Positions 34,634-43,007 of a DNA stretch of 64,000 nucleotides are shown piece by piece. The notes under the pieces were generated by a model. That model made no database searches. It was given only the letters and a program-made list of their open reading frames with translations, and was not told the origin of the DNA. Each line of letters begins with the position of its first letter. Positions within the stretch are counted from its first letter, which is position 1. Made by a program: the position numbers and the translations under genes. The stretch is from an uncultured Lachnospiraceae bacterium (GTDB taxonomy: Bacteria; Bacillota; Clostridia; Lachnospirales; Lachnospiraceae): assembly GCA_947167135.1 (NCBI GenBank), contig CAMVGV010000007.1, forward strand, positions 1 to 64,000. Direction: 5' to 3'.

Positions 34634-35063
34634 ATCCGAATGTCGCATTTATGCGATCATTCGGATATGCATTAGAGGACCTGTCCGACACGAGCATAAA
34701 AGCTACGCGAGTGTATACGAGCGGAGCGATATGCGAGTGCCGGCAGGCGATTGCGGGAGTTGCGAAGCAACGGAGCAATCGTCTAAAAAAAGAACATGTG
34801 CCGGGCACAGAGATTGCGGGAGCGCTCCAGCGCGAAGCAATCTCTGTATTTTAAAATTGAGAATGTCGCATTTATGCGATCATTCGGATATGCATTAGAG
34901 GACCTGTCCGACACGAGCATAAAAGCTACGCGAGTGTATACGAGCGGAGCGATATGCGAGTGCCGGCAGGCGATTGCGGGAGTTGCGAAGCAACGGAGCA
35001 ATCGTCTAAAAAAAGAACATGTGCCGGGCACAGAGATTGCGGGAGCGCTCCAGCGCGAAGCAA
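34634..35063. repeat. 203-bp perfect direct repeat of hairpin element (family B)
   Basis: 34638-34840 and 34861-35063 are identical over 203 bp, with a period of 223. Each holds nested hairpins. The first is ATCCGAATG, TCGCAT/ATGCGA, CATTCGGAT (34634-34666, outer arm in the first copy). The second is CCTG..CACGAGCAT/ATGCGAGTG..CAGG (34680-34747). The third is CGATTGC with GGGA, GTTGC, GAA, GCAAC, GGA, GCAATCG (34748-34781). The fourth, CAGAGATTGC/GCAATCTCTG (34808-34846), is complete only in the first copy. The block fills the gap from tRNA-Gly to the flavodiiron gene; open frames across it are not genes. Confidence 0.85.
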
Positions 35064-35071
35064 CGGGAATG

Positions 35072-36223
35072 CTACTTCATCTCCTCCGCCAGCTCTTCAA
35101 GCTTCGCGCGGCTCTCGTCATTCAAAGCGGACTTCACGGTCACAACCGGCTCTGCGAAGGTAATATCCTTGCTCTTTTCAAACATTCCCTTAATAACCTT
35201 AGCAGCCATAGGTGCCCAGGTGCCGTTTTCAATAATCCCTATCTTCCTCTTCTGATAATTCCGTTCAAGCAGGGCATCGATAAAGGTCCTCATAAAGGGG
35301 AAAACATCGCCGTTATAGGTGGGTGTGGCAAGCACAAGCCTGTCATACCTGAAAGCATCCTCAACAGCCTCGGCCATATCGTCCCTCGCAAGATCCGTTA
35401 TCGATACCTTTGGTGCTCCCTTCTTTTCAAGAAGCTCCTTTAATAGCTCTGCAGCCTCCTTTGTATGTCCGTATACGGAAGCATATGCGATTATTATGCC
35501 CGGATCCTCGGGTGTGTAGCTTGACCACTTATCATAAAGATCCAGATAGTACGAAAGGTTTTCTGTAAGGATGGGACCGTGCAGCGGACAAATAACCTCT
35601 ATTTTCAGTCCTGAAGCTGCCTTCAGAAGATTCTGTGCCTGTACGCCGTATTTACCGACAATACCGAAATAGTACCTTCTCGCTTCGCAGGCCCAGTCCT
35701 CATCCACATCGAGAGCACCGAACTTACCGAAGGCATCGGCGGAAAACAGCACGTTCTCCGGAGTCATATAGCTTACCATGACCTCCGGCCAGTGAACCAT
35801 CGGAGCAAAGACAAAGGTCAGCGTATTCTTCCCGAGCTCGAGTGTATCATTGTTTTTCACAACGAGCTTCTTCATATCATCGGGAAGCTCGAAAAACTGA
35901 CCCATCATATTAAAGGTCTGGGCATTTCCGACCACAGTAGTGTCCGGATATTTATCAAGGAAATTCCTGATATTTGCGGAATGATCCGGCTCCATATGGG
36001 AAACAACGAGATAATCCGGTTTCTTTCCGGAAAGCTCCCTCTCAATATTCCGGAGCCATTCATCCTTAAAGTTCAGGTCAACCGTATCCATTACCACGGT
36101 CTTCTCATCCAGGATGACATATGAATTATATGCCATGCCGTTCGGCACATCATACTGACCCTCGAAAAGATCGACCTTATGGTCATTAACTCCCACATAC
36201 CTTACTGAATCACTGATTCTCAT
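35072..36223 (-). CDS. fprA: flavodiiron protein (FprA, O2/NO reductase type)
   Basis: This 383-residue cytoplasmic enzyme reduces oxygen to water, or nitric oxide, protecting anaerobes. The N-terminal metallo-beta-lactamase-like domain has diiron ligands in VSHMEPDHSAN, a His in MVHWPEVMV, an Asp in LFSADAFGKFG, and a His in CPLHGPI. The C-terminal flavodoxin domain (about 250-383) has the FMN loop YASVYGHTKEAAE and ATPTYNGDVFPFM. The start at 36223 has AGGGAG nine bases upstream; a start 24 bases earlier is less likely. Its stop lies nine bases from the duplicated family B repeat. Confidence 0.93.
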   Translation of the reverse strand: MRISDSVRYVGVNDHKVDLFEGQYDVPNGMAYNSYVILDEKTVVMDTVDLNFKDEWLRNIERELSGKKPDYLVVSHMEPDHSANIRNFLDKYPDTTVVGNAQTFNMMGQFFELPDDMKKLVVKNNDTLELGKNTLTFVFAPMVHWPEVMVSYMTPENVLFSADAFGKFGALDVDEDWACEARRYYFGIVGKYGVQAQNLLKAASGLKIEVICPLHGPILTENLSYYLDLYDKWSSYTPEDPGIIIAYASVYGHTKEAAELLKELLEKKGAPKVSITDLARDDMAEAVEDAFRYDRLVLATPTYNGDVFPFMRTFIDALLERNYQKRKIGIIENGTWAPMAAKVIKGMFEKSKDITFAEPVVTVKSALNDESRAKLEELAEEMK

Positions 36224-36384
36224 ACAACACACTCCCTTTCTTTTCATATTTTATATTGTTTATCCGCAACTATTCAGAATCCAAAGACTTCTGAAGAGAA
36301 ACGATTTTCCAAGGTTTTCAAATGTCAGCTGCGTTTGGCAGGTGAATGTTCAAAATAATCCCCGATCTGACTGTTCCAAAATAA

Positions 36385-36413
36385 TTACCTTGATTTTTGC
36401 ATTAGTGTATAGT
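36385..36413 (+). promoter_or_regulatory. promoter of tRNA-Thr
   Basis: TTACCT (36385-36390), a 17-bp spacer and TATAGT (36408-36413) lie 25 bp before the tRNA. Confidence 0.5.
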
Positions 36414-36438
36414 AAACTAAGAAAGCTGATTTTCAAAT

Positions 36439-36511
<73 letters not shown>

Positions 36512-36528
36512 TATGTCGCCCCATCTTT

Positions 36529-39303
36529 CTATAGAATCACTTCCAGCCTGTCCAGTATCTCCTTTACCCTGACGTCATCAAATCTGTCTGCAGCATCATT
36601 TAAGCGTCCAAGCTCCTCTTTCAGCTCGTCCGTGAGCTTATATTCCTTTATTAGACGGATACTTGCAAGGATCCTGTCAAAATCAAAATCATCTGCGGCC
36701 TCCCTCACATCAAAGATAAACTGCATAAGGGTCTCTCTTCTAAGAGCCTCCCTGAACAGATCCTTCATAGCGGATTCATTGTCCATTTCGTCTGCATCAA
36801 GGTAATCTGCAAAGATAAAGGACATCACACCCTTAAGTGCCAGATAATCATTCAAAAGATCATCTGTACGCTTCTTTATCTCATCAATATTTCCTTCATT
36901 GCCGCAGCGCTCCAGATACTCAGCCTTGATGGAAAGATCCACAGCCCCGACTATTCTTGCAGAGCTCTTCAGGGCATGTACCTTTATGGTGTAATCCTCC
37001 ACCTCCCCCTTCTCCATAAAGCTCCGGATCTCCTCTGCCCTTTCGTCTATGGTTTTATAGAAGGTAATAGCTGAGTCCTTCAAAACCGAAACATCCCCGC
37101 AGCTTGCTATGGCAACATTGTAGCTCAATCCCTCAGCAGCCTGATAGGCATTAATGAAATCCTGATCCTCATTCCGCAGCTCCTCCCGGTCATCTTCAGC
37201 CGCAGCCTCATCCGCATCGACAAGCTCTATCTTCTCCGGAGGGAGATATCTTATAATGAGCTCCTCCAGCTCGGAGGGTGAAACGGGCTTTGAAATATAA
37301 TCATCAAATCCATAGCTTCTGTATTTTTCTTTGGATCCGGCACCGGCATTGGCGGTAAAGGCAACACTGGGAACACCGAGACTCTTGTTATCCTTCAGCT
37401 CATTCATGGCCTTTAAGGTATCTATTCCGTCCATTACCGGCATACGGTGGTCAATAAACATCATATCATAATGACGGGTGCGGACCATCTTAAGCGCATC
37501 ATTCCCGCTTGTTGCGGTATCAATGTTGATCCTGGTTTTCTTCAGAAGACCCTTAAATACGGTAAGGTTCATCTCCGTATCATCCACAACGAGGATAGCC
37601 GCATCAGGCGCCCTGAAAAGCTCCGTATACTTATTCTGCGTGAGAACTGACTTTTTATAAGCCTCGGCAAAATTGCCCATACTCTTCCAGTCAGCCACCT
37701 CCTGCCTCAGCCTGAAGGAGAAGGTGGATCCCTTGCCGTATTCACTGTTAAGCTCCAGCTTGGAGTCCATAATATGCAAAAGGTTCTGGACAATGCTTAA
37801 GCCGAGACCGGTTCCCTCGATATTCCTGTTTTTCTGCATATCGACACGCTCAAAGGGTGAGAAGAGCTTCACCTGATCCTCGGGTCTTATTCCTATGCCC
37901 GTATCTTTAACGCTTACTTCAAGGATTATGTCCTTGTCGGAGTTTTTGCTGAAATTCAGATCAAAGGTAACGCTTCCCTTTTCCGTATATTTCACGGCAT
38001 TGGTAAGAAGATTCAAGATACACTGCTTCACCCTGTCCTCGTCACCAAAGAGTACGGCGGGAAGAGCCGGATCAGCATTTACTATGAACTCCAGACCCTT
38101 ATTATGTGCCCGTACTGCGATCATATTCACAAGATCCGTGATCATAAAGCTGGTTTTGTATTCATCCTTCAATATCTCCATCTTTCCGGCTTCTATCTTT
38201 GAGAAGTCCAGGATATCATTGACAAGATTCAGAAGGGATTTTCCGGCATTATTGATATTTGTTGCATATTCAAGAATATGCTCATTGTCACTTTCACGGA
38301 TGATCATTTCATCCATGCCGAGAACGGCATTTATGGGTGTCCTTATCTCGTGTGACATGCTGGCAAGGAAATCGCTCTTTGCGCGGTTTGCCTCCTCCGC
38401 CTGCTGCTTTGCAAGCCTCAGCTCATCACTCTCCTCCGCTTTCTCCGTAGCGATTATGAGATAGAGACTGCCTATTGCATAAAGGATCAGAAGAAAAGCA
38501 AAGGCAAATATCACTATATTGGATGCGTCAAGGATCCCGGCAGTCATAATATCAGGCTCCATATAGCCCCGAAGACGGAAGGGTGTGTAGGGAATATCCG
38601 CGGTGAAAAAGATCTGGCGATCTCCGGCAACCGAATAGAAGCCGGCCGCTGAGGAATTAAGCTCCATTCTCTGACTTAAGTCATTAAATATATCCCTGTA
38701 GTTTCTGCTTTCAAAATATGCAGCCTCATTATTCGTGACGTCACTGAAGGGCATAATGATATCCCCGGCTCTGGTCGTAATGACTATCTTTCTGCTGTCA
38801 TCGGAAAGAAGGGACAGGTTTTCCTTCAGGGCATAATCATCAAACAGCTCATAGATAACATAGCGCACATTTTTTTTGTTATAAACCGGTGAAGTAAACA
38901 GAAGCCCTTCATTTTTTACGTAGCTTATGGAGGATACTCCCCTGAAGGCCTCCTGTATCCCGGGAAAGATCATTACATCCAATGCCTCCCCGCTGAGCGC
39001 ACTGCCTGCAAGGGTCTGGACCCCCATTTTTCTGTGTATGCTGTTTGAGGAAACCGCATCGACCACATGTCCGCCATGGTTTTCGATGATTCTTGCGATA
39101 TAATGCAGCTGATCCGTTTCCCTGTACAGTTTTTCGGACACCACGGAAGCCATACGGTCAGCCTGCTCGCAGACCTGACTCTCGATATAGCCCTGCATTA
39201 TACCGGTAAGCCGTTTATTCAGGAGAATACCCGAAACAACGAATACCACTATGAAAAGAATCCAGACTATTACAATCCTTATTCTTTCACTGATCCTTGT
39301 CAT
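36529..39303 (-). CDS. hybrid histidine kinase with receiver and HPt domains
   Basis: This 924-residue inner-membrane sensor has a first helix at about residues 9-29 and a large extracytoplasmic region (30-255) without a domain I can name. A second helix follows (about 257-280), then the dimerisation/phospho-His domain with FLASMSHEIRTPINAVLGMDEM (about 310-375), ATPase domain with NLLTNAVKYTEKG, DTGIGI and GTGLGLSI (about 420-540), receiver with VVDDTEMN and FIDHRMPVMDG (about 570-690), and HPt with VHALKSSARIVGA. It overlaps the upstream BMP-type gene by 17 bases. With the two binding proteins it probably forms a LuxPQ-like nucleoside or small-molecule sensor. Confidence 0.92.
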   Translation of the reverse strand: MTRISERIRIVIVWILFIVVFVVSGILLNKRLTGIMQGYIESQVCEQADRMASVVSEKLYRETDQLHYIARIIENHGGHVVDAVSSNSIHRKMGVQTLAGSALSGEALDVMIFPGIQEAFRGVSSISYVKNEGLLFTSPVYNKKNVRYVIYELFDDYALKENLSLLSDDSRKIVITTRAGDIIMPFSDVTNNEAAYFESRNYRDIFNDLSQRMELNSSAAGFYSVAGDRQIFFTADIPYTPFRLRGYMEPDIMTAGILDASNIVIFAFAFLLILYAIGSLYLIIATEKAEESDELRLAKQQAEEANRAKSDFLASMSHEIRTPINAVLGMDEMIIRESDNEHILEYATNINNAGKSLLNLVNDILDFSKIEAGKMEILKDEYKTSFMITDLVNMIAVRAHNKGLEFIVNADPALPAVLFGDEDRVKQCILNLLTNAVKYTEKGSVTFDLNFSKNSDKDIILEVSVKDTGIGIRPEDQVKLFSPFERVDMQKNRNIEGTGLGLSIVQNLLHIMDSKLELNSEYGKGSTFSFRLRQEVADWKSMGNFAEAYKKSVLTQNKYTELFRAPDAAILVVDDTEMNLTVFKGLLKKTRINIDTATSGNDALKMVRTRHYDMMFIDHRMPVMDGIDTLKAMNELKDNKSLGVPSVAFTANAGAGSKEKYRSYGFDDYISKPVSPSELEELIIRYLPPEKIELVDADEAAAEDDREELRNEDQDFINAYQAAEGLSYNVAIASCGDVSVLKDSAITFYKTIDERAEEIRSFMEKGEVEDYTIKVHALKSSARIVGAVDLSIKAEYLERCGNEGNIDEIKKRTDDLLNDYLALKGVMSFIFADYLDADEMDNESAMKDLFREALRRETLMQFIFDVREAADDFDFDRILASIRLIKEYKLTDELKEELGRLNDAADRFDDVRVKEILDRLEVIL

Positions 39304-40399
39304 CTAATACTTCTACTCCCCTGACATACCAGTTCATATCATCAACAAGCCTTACATCAGGCATGATCTCTCCTGAACGGCAAAGTGTGTTCCCCTTATC
39401 GTCCCTTATCATGTTGCTGAAAACATCCATGCCCTTCAAGATACGCTTTCTTTCCGAATCAACCCTGTTCTTTACCTTATCCGGAACCAGATAAGAAATA
39501 AAACCGAGCCCAACATAATTATCTTCGAGTCCGTACCAGTAGGTACTTTCACTTACAATATTGCCCTTCATAAACTCCCTGAGAAGATCTGTATAGATCT
39601 TTTCCCAATCGGCATCAACGCTGGCAAGCTCGCTTTCGCTCCCTGTTGGTCTGTGACAGCCTATATAATGCACCTTATATTTATTTGCTGTTTCCATCGT
39701 GCTGTTCACATTTGTATGGGCTGTATAAATATCACAGCCGTATTCACTGATAAGCCGCTTAGCCGCCTCATTTTCTTTTCTGCTGTCGTTGTAGCTTCCG
39801 GTAAAGATCACGTGTATCTTTGCATCCGCATTAACGGACTGGACGCCAAGGGCAAAAGCATTTATTCCGCGGTTTCCCTCGGCATCGGGAATTGCCCCGA
39901 TATATCCGAGCTTATTGCTCTCAGTCATCATCCCGGCAATCACGCCCGATAAATATCTGGCCTGATACATCCTGGAGGAATAATTTACAAAATTCAATAC
40001 CCCCGCGTTGGAGGCATTGCAGAAAAAGGTGATGTCCGAGAATTCCGCGGAATACTTTTCCATCAGGCTTTCAAAATTGCCGCTGCTGAGTACTATGGCC
40101 CTGCAGCCCTTGTCGGCCATACTTCTTACGGTCTCATAGAGCCGCCCCTCGGATCCCCCTATATTATCCTGGAGAAACAGTTCAAAATCCAGATTGTCCC
40201 GGGCGGCTTCTATTCCCTCGGCATTACTTTCATTCCAGCCGTTGTCCTTCAGATCCCCGTCCAGTATAAAGCCGATCTTTTTTTTATGCGATCCGCTCCC
40301 TGCCCCGAAGGTCAGGATAGTATAGTAAAGAGCAAGAGATATAAGTATGAATAACAGTGCAAAAAGAAGATGTACGGTAAAATGCTTTCCTTTATTCAT
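39287..40399 (-). CDS. membrane-anchored BMP family binding protein (second copy)
   Basis: This 370-residue extracytoplasmic protein has an N-terminal uncleaved-looking helix (HLLFALLFILISLALYYTIL, residues 9-28) with no lipobox. The basic membrane protein fold follows: KIGFILDGDLKDNGWNESNAEGIEAA, CRAIVLSSGNFESLM, YSSRMYQARYLSGVIAGMMTES, GYIGAIPDAEGNRGINAFALGVQSVN, YGCDIYTAHTNVN. BMP proteins usually bind nucleosides for ABC uptake, but no transporter is here. Overlaps with the next binding protein (8 bases) and the kinase (17 bases) imply a sensing role. Confidence 0.85.
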   Translation of the reverse strand: MNKGKHFTVHLLFALLFILISLALYYTILTFGAGSGSHKKKIGFILDGDLKDNGWNESNAEGIEAARDNLDFELFLQDNIGGSEGRLYETVRSMADKGCRAIVLSSGNFESLMEKYSAEFSDITFFCNASNAGVLNFVNYSSRMYQARYLSGVIAGMMTESNKLGYIGAIPDAEGNRGINAFALGVQSVNADAKIHVIFTGSYNDSRKENEAAKRLISEYGCDIYTAHTNVNSTMETANKYKVHYIGCHRPTGSESELASVDADWEKIYTDLLREFMKGNIVSESTYWYGLEDNYVGLGFISYLVPDKVKNRVDSERKRILKGMDVFSNMIRDDKGNTLCRSGEIMPDVRLVDDMNWYVRGVEVLDDKDQ

Positions 40400-41477
40400 C
40401 TATTTTCACCCCGGAAACATACCAGTTCTGATTATAAAATACTTCCCTGTCAGGCATGGATTCACCGCTGAACACCCTTTCTTCACCGTTACGGTCATAT
40501 ATCGGGCCATAAAACACATCGGTCTTTCTCGATTTCAGGAGTTCTCTTTCCAAAGAGATCTTCTCTTCTATGCCTTCCTTGACATTTTTTGTCAAAGGAG
40601 CAATATCCACGGCGTCCTCATCGATCCCGAGAATCAGGTTATCTCCCCTGAAAACACCCTCCTCGCAGTTTCTGATCTGCTCATCATAAAAGGAGTGAAA
40701 ATCCCACACTGCGGCAGTCAGATATGTGCCGGGATATGAAGAGCCGTTATCAAGATGGATCCCGATTGTTCCGATACCGAGCTCATCGGCAGTTTTAAGA
40801 GGTTTGTCGGAATCTCCGTCGCAGGCCAGTATATCAATATTGTATTCATCCTTAAGCTCCCTGACATTATCCGAATCCTCTTTTCCGTTCTTGTATTTTA
40901 AGATCACATCCGCAAAGGGATTTGCTCTTTTCACACCCAGAGTAAAGGCATTGACACCGCAGATAAGCATATGGTCCACATTCTCGGAGTAAAATCCTAC
41001 CTTACCGCTGTCGGTCTGCAGTCCGGCAGCTATTCCCGTCAGATAATGAGCCTGGTAAAGCCTTCCGGAAAATACCAGAAAATTATTCTGATAGCTTTTT
41101 CCGAAGAAACATACAAAGCAGACATCGGGATGCTTAGTGGATACATCCCGGGCATATCTCTCATAATAAGCGGAATTCACGACTATGAATCTGCAGCCGT
41201 CATCCACCAGTTCCTCCAGTATATCCCCGGCAGTGCTGTCATAGGGAACATTTTCATAATACTCCAGCACCATATCCCTCTTTTTTACAATGTCATAAAG
41301 GGGATCGTAATGAATCTGGGACATACCTCCGTCATCATGGGTTCCGTTAAGTACAAGACCGATCTTTAACCTGCCGTTTTCTTCGGTATTTCTGTTTGAA
41401 TATTGCAGGATCACTATGATAAATCCCAGAAATAGAATTATAAAACCTATGATGATAGCGAAATACTTATTCTTCAT
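40392..41477 (-). CDS. membrane-anchored BMP family binding protein (first copy)
   Basis: This 361-residue protein is related in layout to the following gene: N-terminal anchor helix (FAIIIGFIILFLGFIIVIL, residues 6-24) and BMP-type domain with KIGLVLNGTHDDGGMSQ, CRFIVVNSAYYERYA, FSGRLYQAHYLTGIAAGLQTDS, VDHMLICGVNAFTLGVKRANP, YNIDILACDGDSD and ELGIGTIGIHLDNG. The end (MPDREVFYNQNWYVSG) resembles MPDVRLVDDMNWYVRG of its neighbour, so the pair arose by duplication. It heads the sensor operon. ATGATACA boxes upstream may control it and the divergent hydrolase gene. Confidence 0.85.
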   Translation of the reverse strand: MKNKYFAIIIGFIILFLGFIIVILQYSNRNTEENGRLKIGLVLNGTHDDGGMSQIHYDPLYDIVKKRDMVLEYYENVPYDSTAGDILEELVDDGCRFIVVNSAYYERYARDVSTKHPDVCFVCFFGKSYQNNFLVFSGRLYQAHYLTGIAAGLQTDSGKVGFYSENVDHMLICGVNAFTLGVKRANPFADVILKYKNGKEDSDNVRELKDEYNIDILACDGDSDKPLKTADELGIGTIGIHLDNGSSYPGTYLTAAVWDFHSFYDEQIRNCEEGVFRGDNLILGIDEDAVDIAPLTKNVKEGIEEKISLERELLKSRKTDVFYGPIYDRNGEERVFSGESMPDREVFYNQNWYVSGVKIDE

Positions 41478-41497
41478 GGATTGATTTCCAAATCTGA

Positions 41498-41553
41498 TGT
41501 ATCATAAAATATGATGATACAAACGTCAAAAGACCAAATGGCGTTTGTATCAT
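41498..41553. promoter_or_regulatory. triple ATGATACA operator region between divergent genes
   Basis: Three copies of an 8-bp box occur: TGTATCAT at 41498-41505, ATGATACA at 41514-41521 and TGTATCAT at 41546-41553. The last two extend to a perfect 12-bp inverted repeat, ATGATACAAACG/CGTTTGTATCAT (41514-41553). They sit in the divergent promoter region of the BMP/kinase operon and the secreted hydrolase. A shared regulator is inferred. Confidence 0.5.
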
Positions 41554-41589
41554 ACTGTATTTTATCACCATGTGGGGAATTTGAAAATA

Positions 41590-42492
41590 ATGAAGCAGGC
41601 GAAAACCCTTTCTTTTATCATATTGTTCTTTATTTTGACCAGTTCCTGCGCCGGCGATTCCGGAACCGGAACAGGCATCTCTTTTCCGCCGGTTATCCCG
41701 GTTACCGAATCCGGCGGTACCAAAGGCTCTGAAACTGAAAGCGGTGATTTCCGCGTTACCTGCTTTGATGTCGGAAAGGGGGATGCCTTTCTGATAAACT
41801 CACATGACTTTGATCTTCTTATCGACTGCGGTTACAAGGATAATGCGGATGATATTCTGGACGGACTCAGAAAAAAAGCCGACGGCGATCTGGATCTTTT
41901 GATCATTTCCCACTTTGACAAGGATCACGTCGGAGGAGCCTCAAAGATCATTAAAAACTATCCGGTTCTTAAGGTGATCACCACCTATAAGACCAATTCC
42001 GGCAAGAGAACCGAAAAGTTCTTTGAAGCCCTGTCAAAAAAGGGACTTGAAAATGAGGTCCCTTCATCCGATATAAATATAGATGCAGGTGATATTAATA
42101 TTCTTATCATCCCTCCAAAAAAAGCTGATTACCCCGACAGCGACGACAATAATTCCTCACTTATTGTCAAGGTTGAGTCTCCCAAAGGATCCATGCTGTT
42201 TACCGGTGATGCGGAGGATTACAGGCTTTCCGAGGTTCTTGACCGTAAGGATCTTAACTGCGATGTGCTGAAGCTGCCTGCCCACGGCAGGGATTTTGAA
42301 AGTGTGGATGAGCTTATCGATGCTACAACCCCCGAAATGGCGGTGATAACCTCCTCCTCCGAAGAGCCTGCATCTGAGATTATACTAAGTGAGCTAAAGG
42401 AAAATAACATCGAATTCTATGACACAAAGGACAACGGTTCCTTTGAGATCGTCTTTGACAAAGAGGGAATAAGGGAAACCCGCAGCGATTAA
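41590..42492 (+). CDS. secreted ComEC-like metallo-beta-lactamase-fold lipoprotein
   Basis: This 300-residue lipoprotein has a signal peptide ending TSSC, then a Gly/Thr/Ser-rich linker and an MBL-fold domain like the C-terminal part of ComEC: VTCFDVGKGDAFLINSHDFDLLIDCG, the metal site IISHFDKDHVGGASKI, DNNSSLIVKVESPKGSMLFTGDAE, and LKLPAHGRDF. Such stand-alone proteins are probably extracellular phosphodiesterases or nucleases; the substrate is unknown. The ATG at 41590 is chosen because it begins the signal peptide. Its stop overlaps the next start by one base. Confidence 0.83.
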   Translation: MKQAKTLSFIILFFILTSSCAGDSGTGTGISFPPVIPVTESGGTKGSETESGDFRVTCFDVGKGDAFLINSHDFDLLIDCGYKDNADDILDGLRKKADGDLDLLIISHFDKDHVGGASKIIKNYPVLKVITTYKTNSGKRTEKFFEALSKKGLENEVPSSDINIDAGDINILIIPPKKADYPDSDDNNSSLIVKVESPKGSMLFTGDAEDYRLSEVLDRKDLNCDVLKLPAHGRDFESVDELIDATTPEMAVITSSSEEPASEIILSELKENNIEFYDTKDNGSFEIVFDKEGIRETRSD

Positions 42493-43007
42493 TGAAGAAA
42501 ACAGTATTTATAGTTTTATCCATATTATTTCTGATCTCCGGTATCACGGGTCTTTATGAGGCGAGGGCGGAAACAGACGGTCCGGCTCTTACTATACTTG
42601 ACAACCATTCAATGAGACCCAATAACAATGTCACCGGGATACATATCGGAGAGGGTGTGGAATCCATAGCTTCAGACACCTTCAGAAACCAGATCAACCT
42701 TAAATACATAGAGGTTGCAGCGGGAAACCCTTACTTTAGCTCCTTCAGCTACTGCCTATATGACAAGGATATGACCACCCTTATCTGCTTCCCGCAGGCT
42801 CTTGACAAGGCCGAGATACCGGGAAGCGTCACAAAGATCAACCAGTTTGCCCTCTACGGCGTGGAGCCTGAAATAAAGGAAGCTGTTAAGGAAGCTATAA
42901 AAGAAAATGCCGCAAAACGCGGCACAGAATTTGAATACATCCGGTATAATGCTTTTCCGTACAATAAAGAGTGGCCCTGGAACTGCGAATACCCTCTTAC
43001 AAACTGA
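42492..43007 (+). CDS. secreted leucine-rich-repeat (BspA-like) protein
   Basis: This 171-residue exported protein has an N-terminal signal peptide (VFIVLSILFLISGITGLYEARA). It carries BspA/TpLRR-type repeats: GIHIGEGVESIASDTFRNQINLKYIEVAAGNPYFSS, CLYDKDMTTLICFPQ, and AEIPGSVTKINQFALYGV. Proteins of this type often mediate adhesion or surface interactions, but this one is short. It overlaps the upstream hydrolase by one base (TAATG), so they are co-translated, and overlaps the convergent GGDEF/EAL gene by 11 bases. Confidence 0.75.
   Translation: MKKTVFIVLSILFLISGITGLYEARAETDGPALTILDNHSMRPNNNVTGIHIGEGVESIASDTFRNQINLKYIEVAAGNPYFSSFSYCLYDKDMTTLICFPQALDKAEIPGSVTKINQFALYGVEPEIKEAVKEAIKENAAKRGTEFEYIRYNAFPYNKEWPWNCEYPLTN

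Noticed and set aside
34317-35163. Several long open frames across the hairpin duplication
   Set aside because: They repeat the same low-complexity translation in more than one frame, lack RBS, and fall wholly within the duplicated non-coding repeat.
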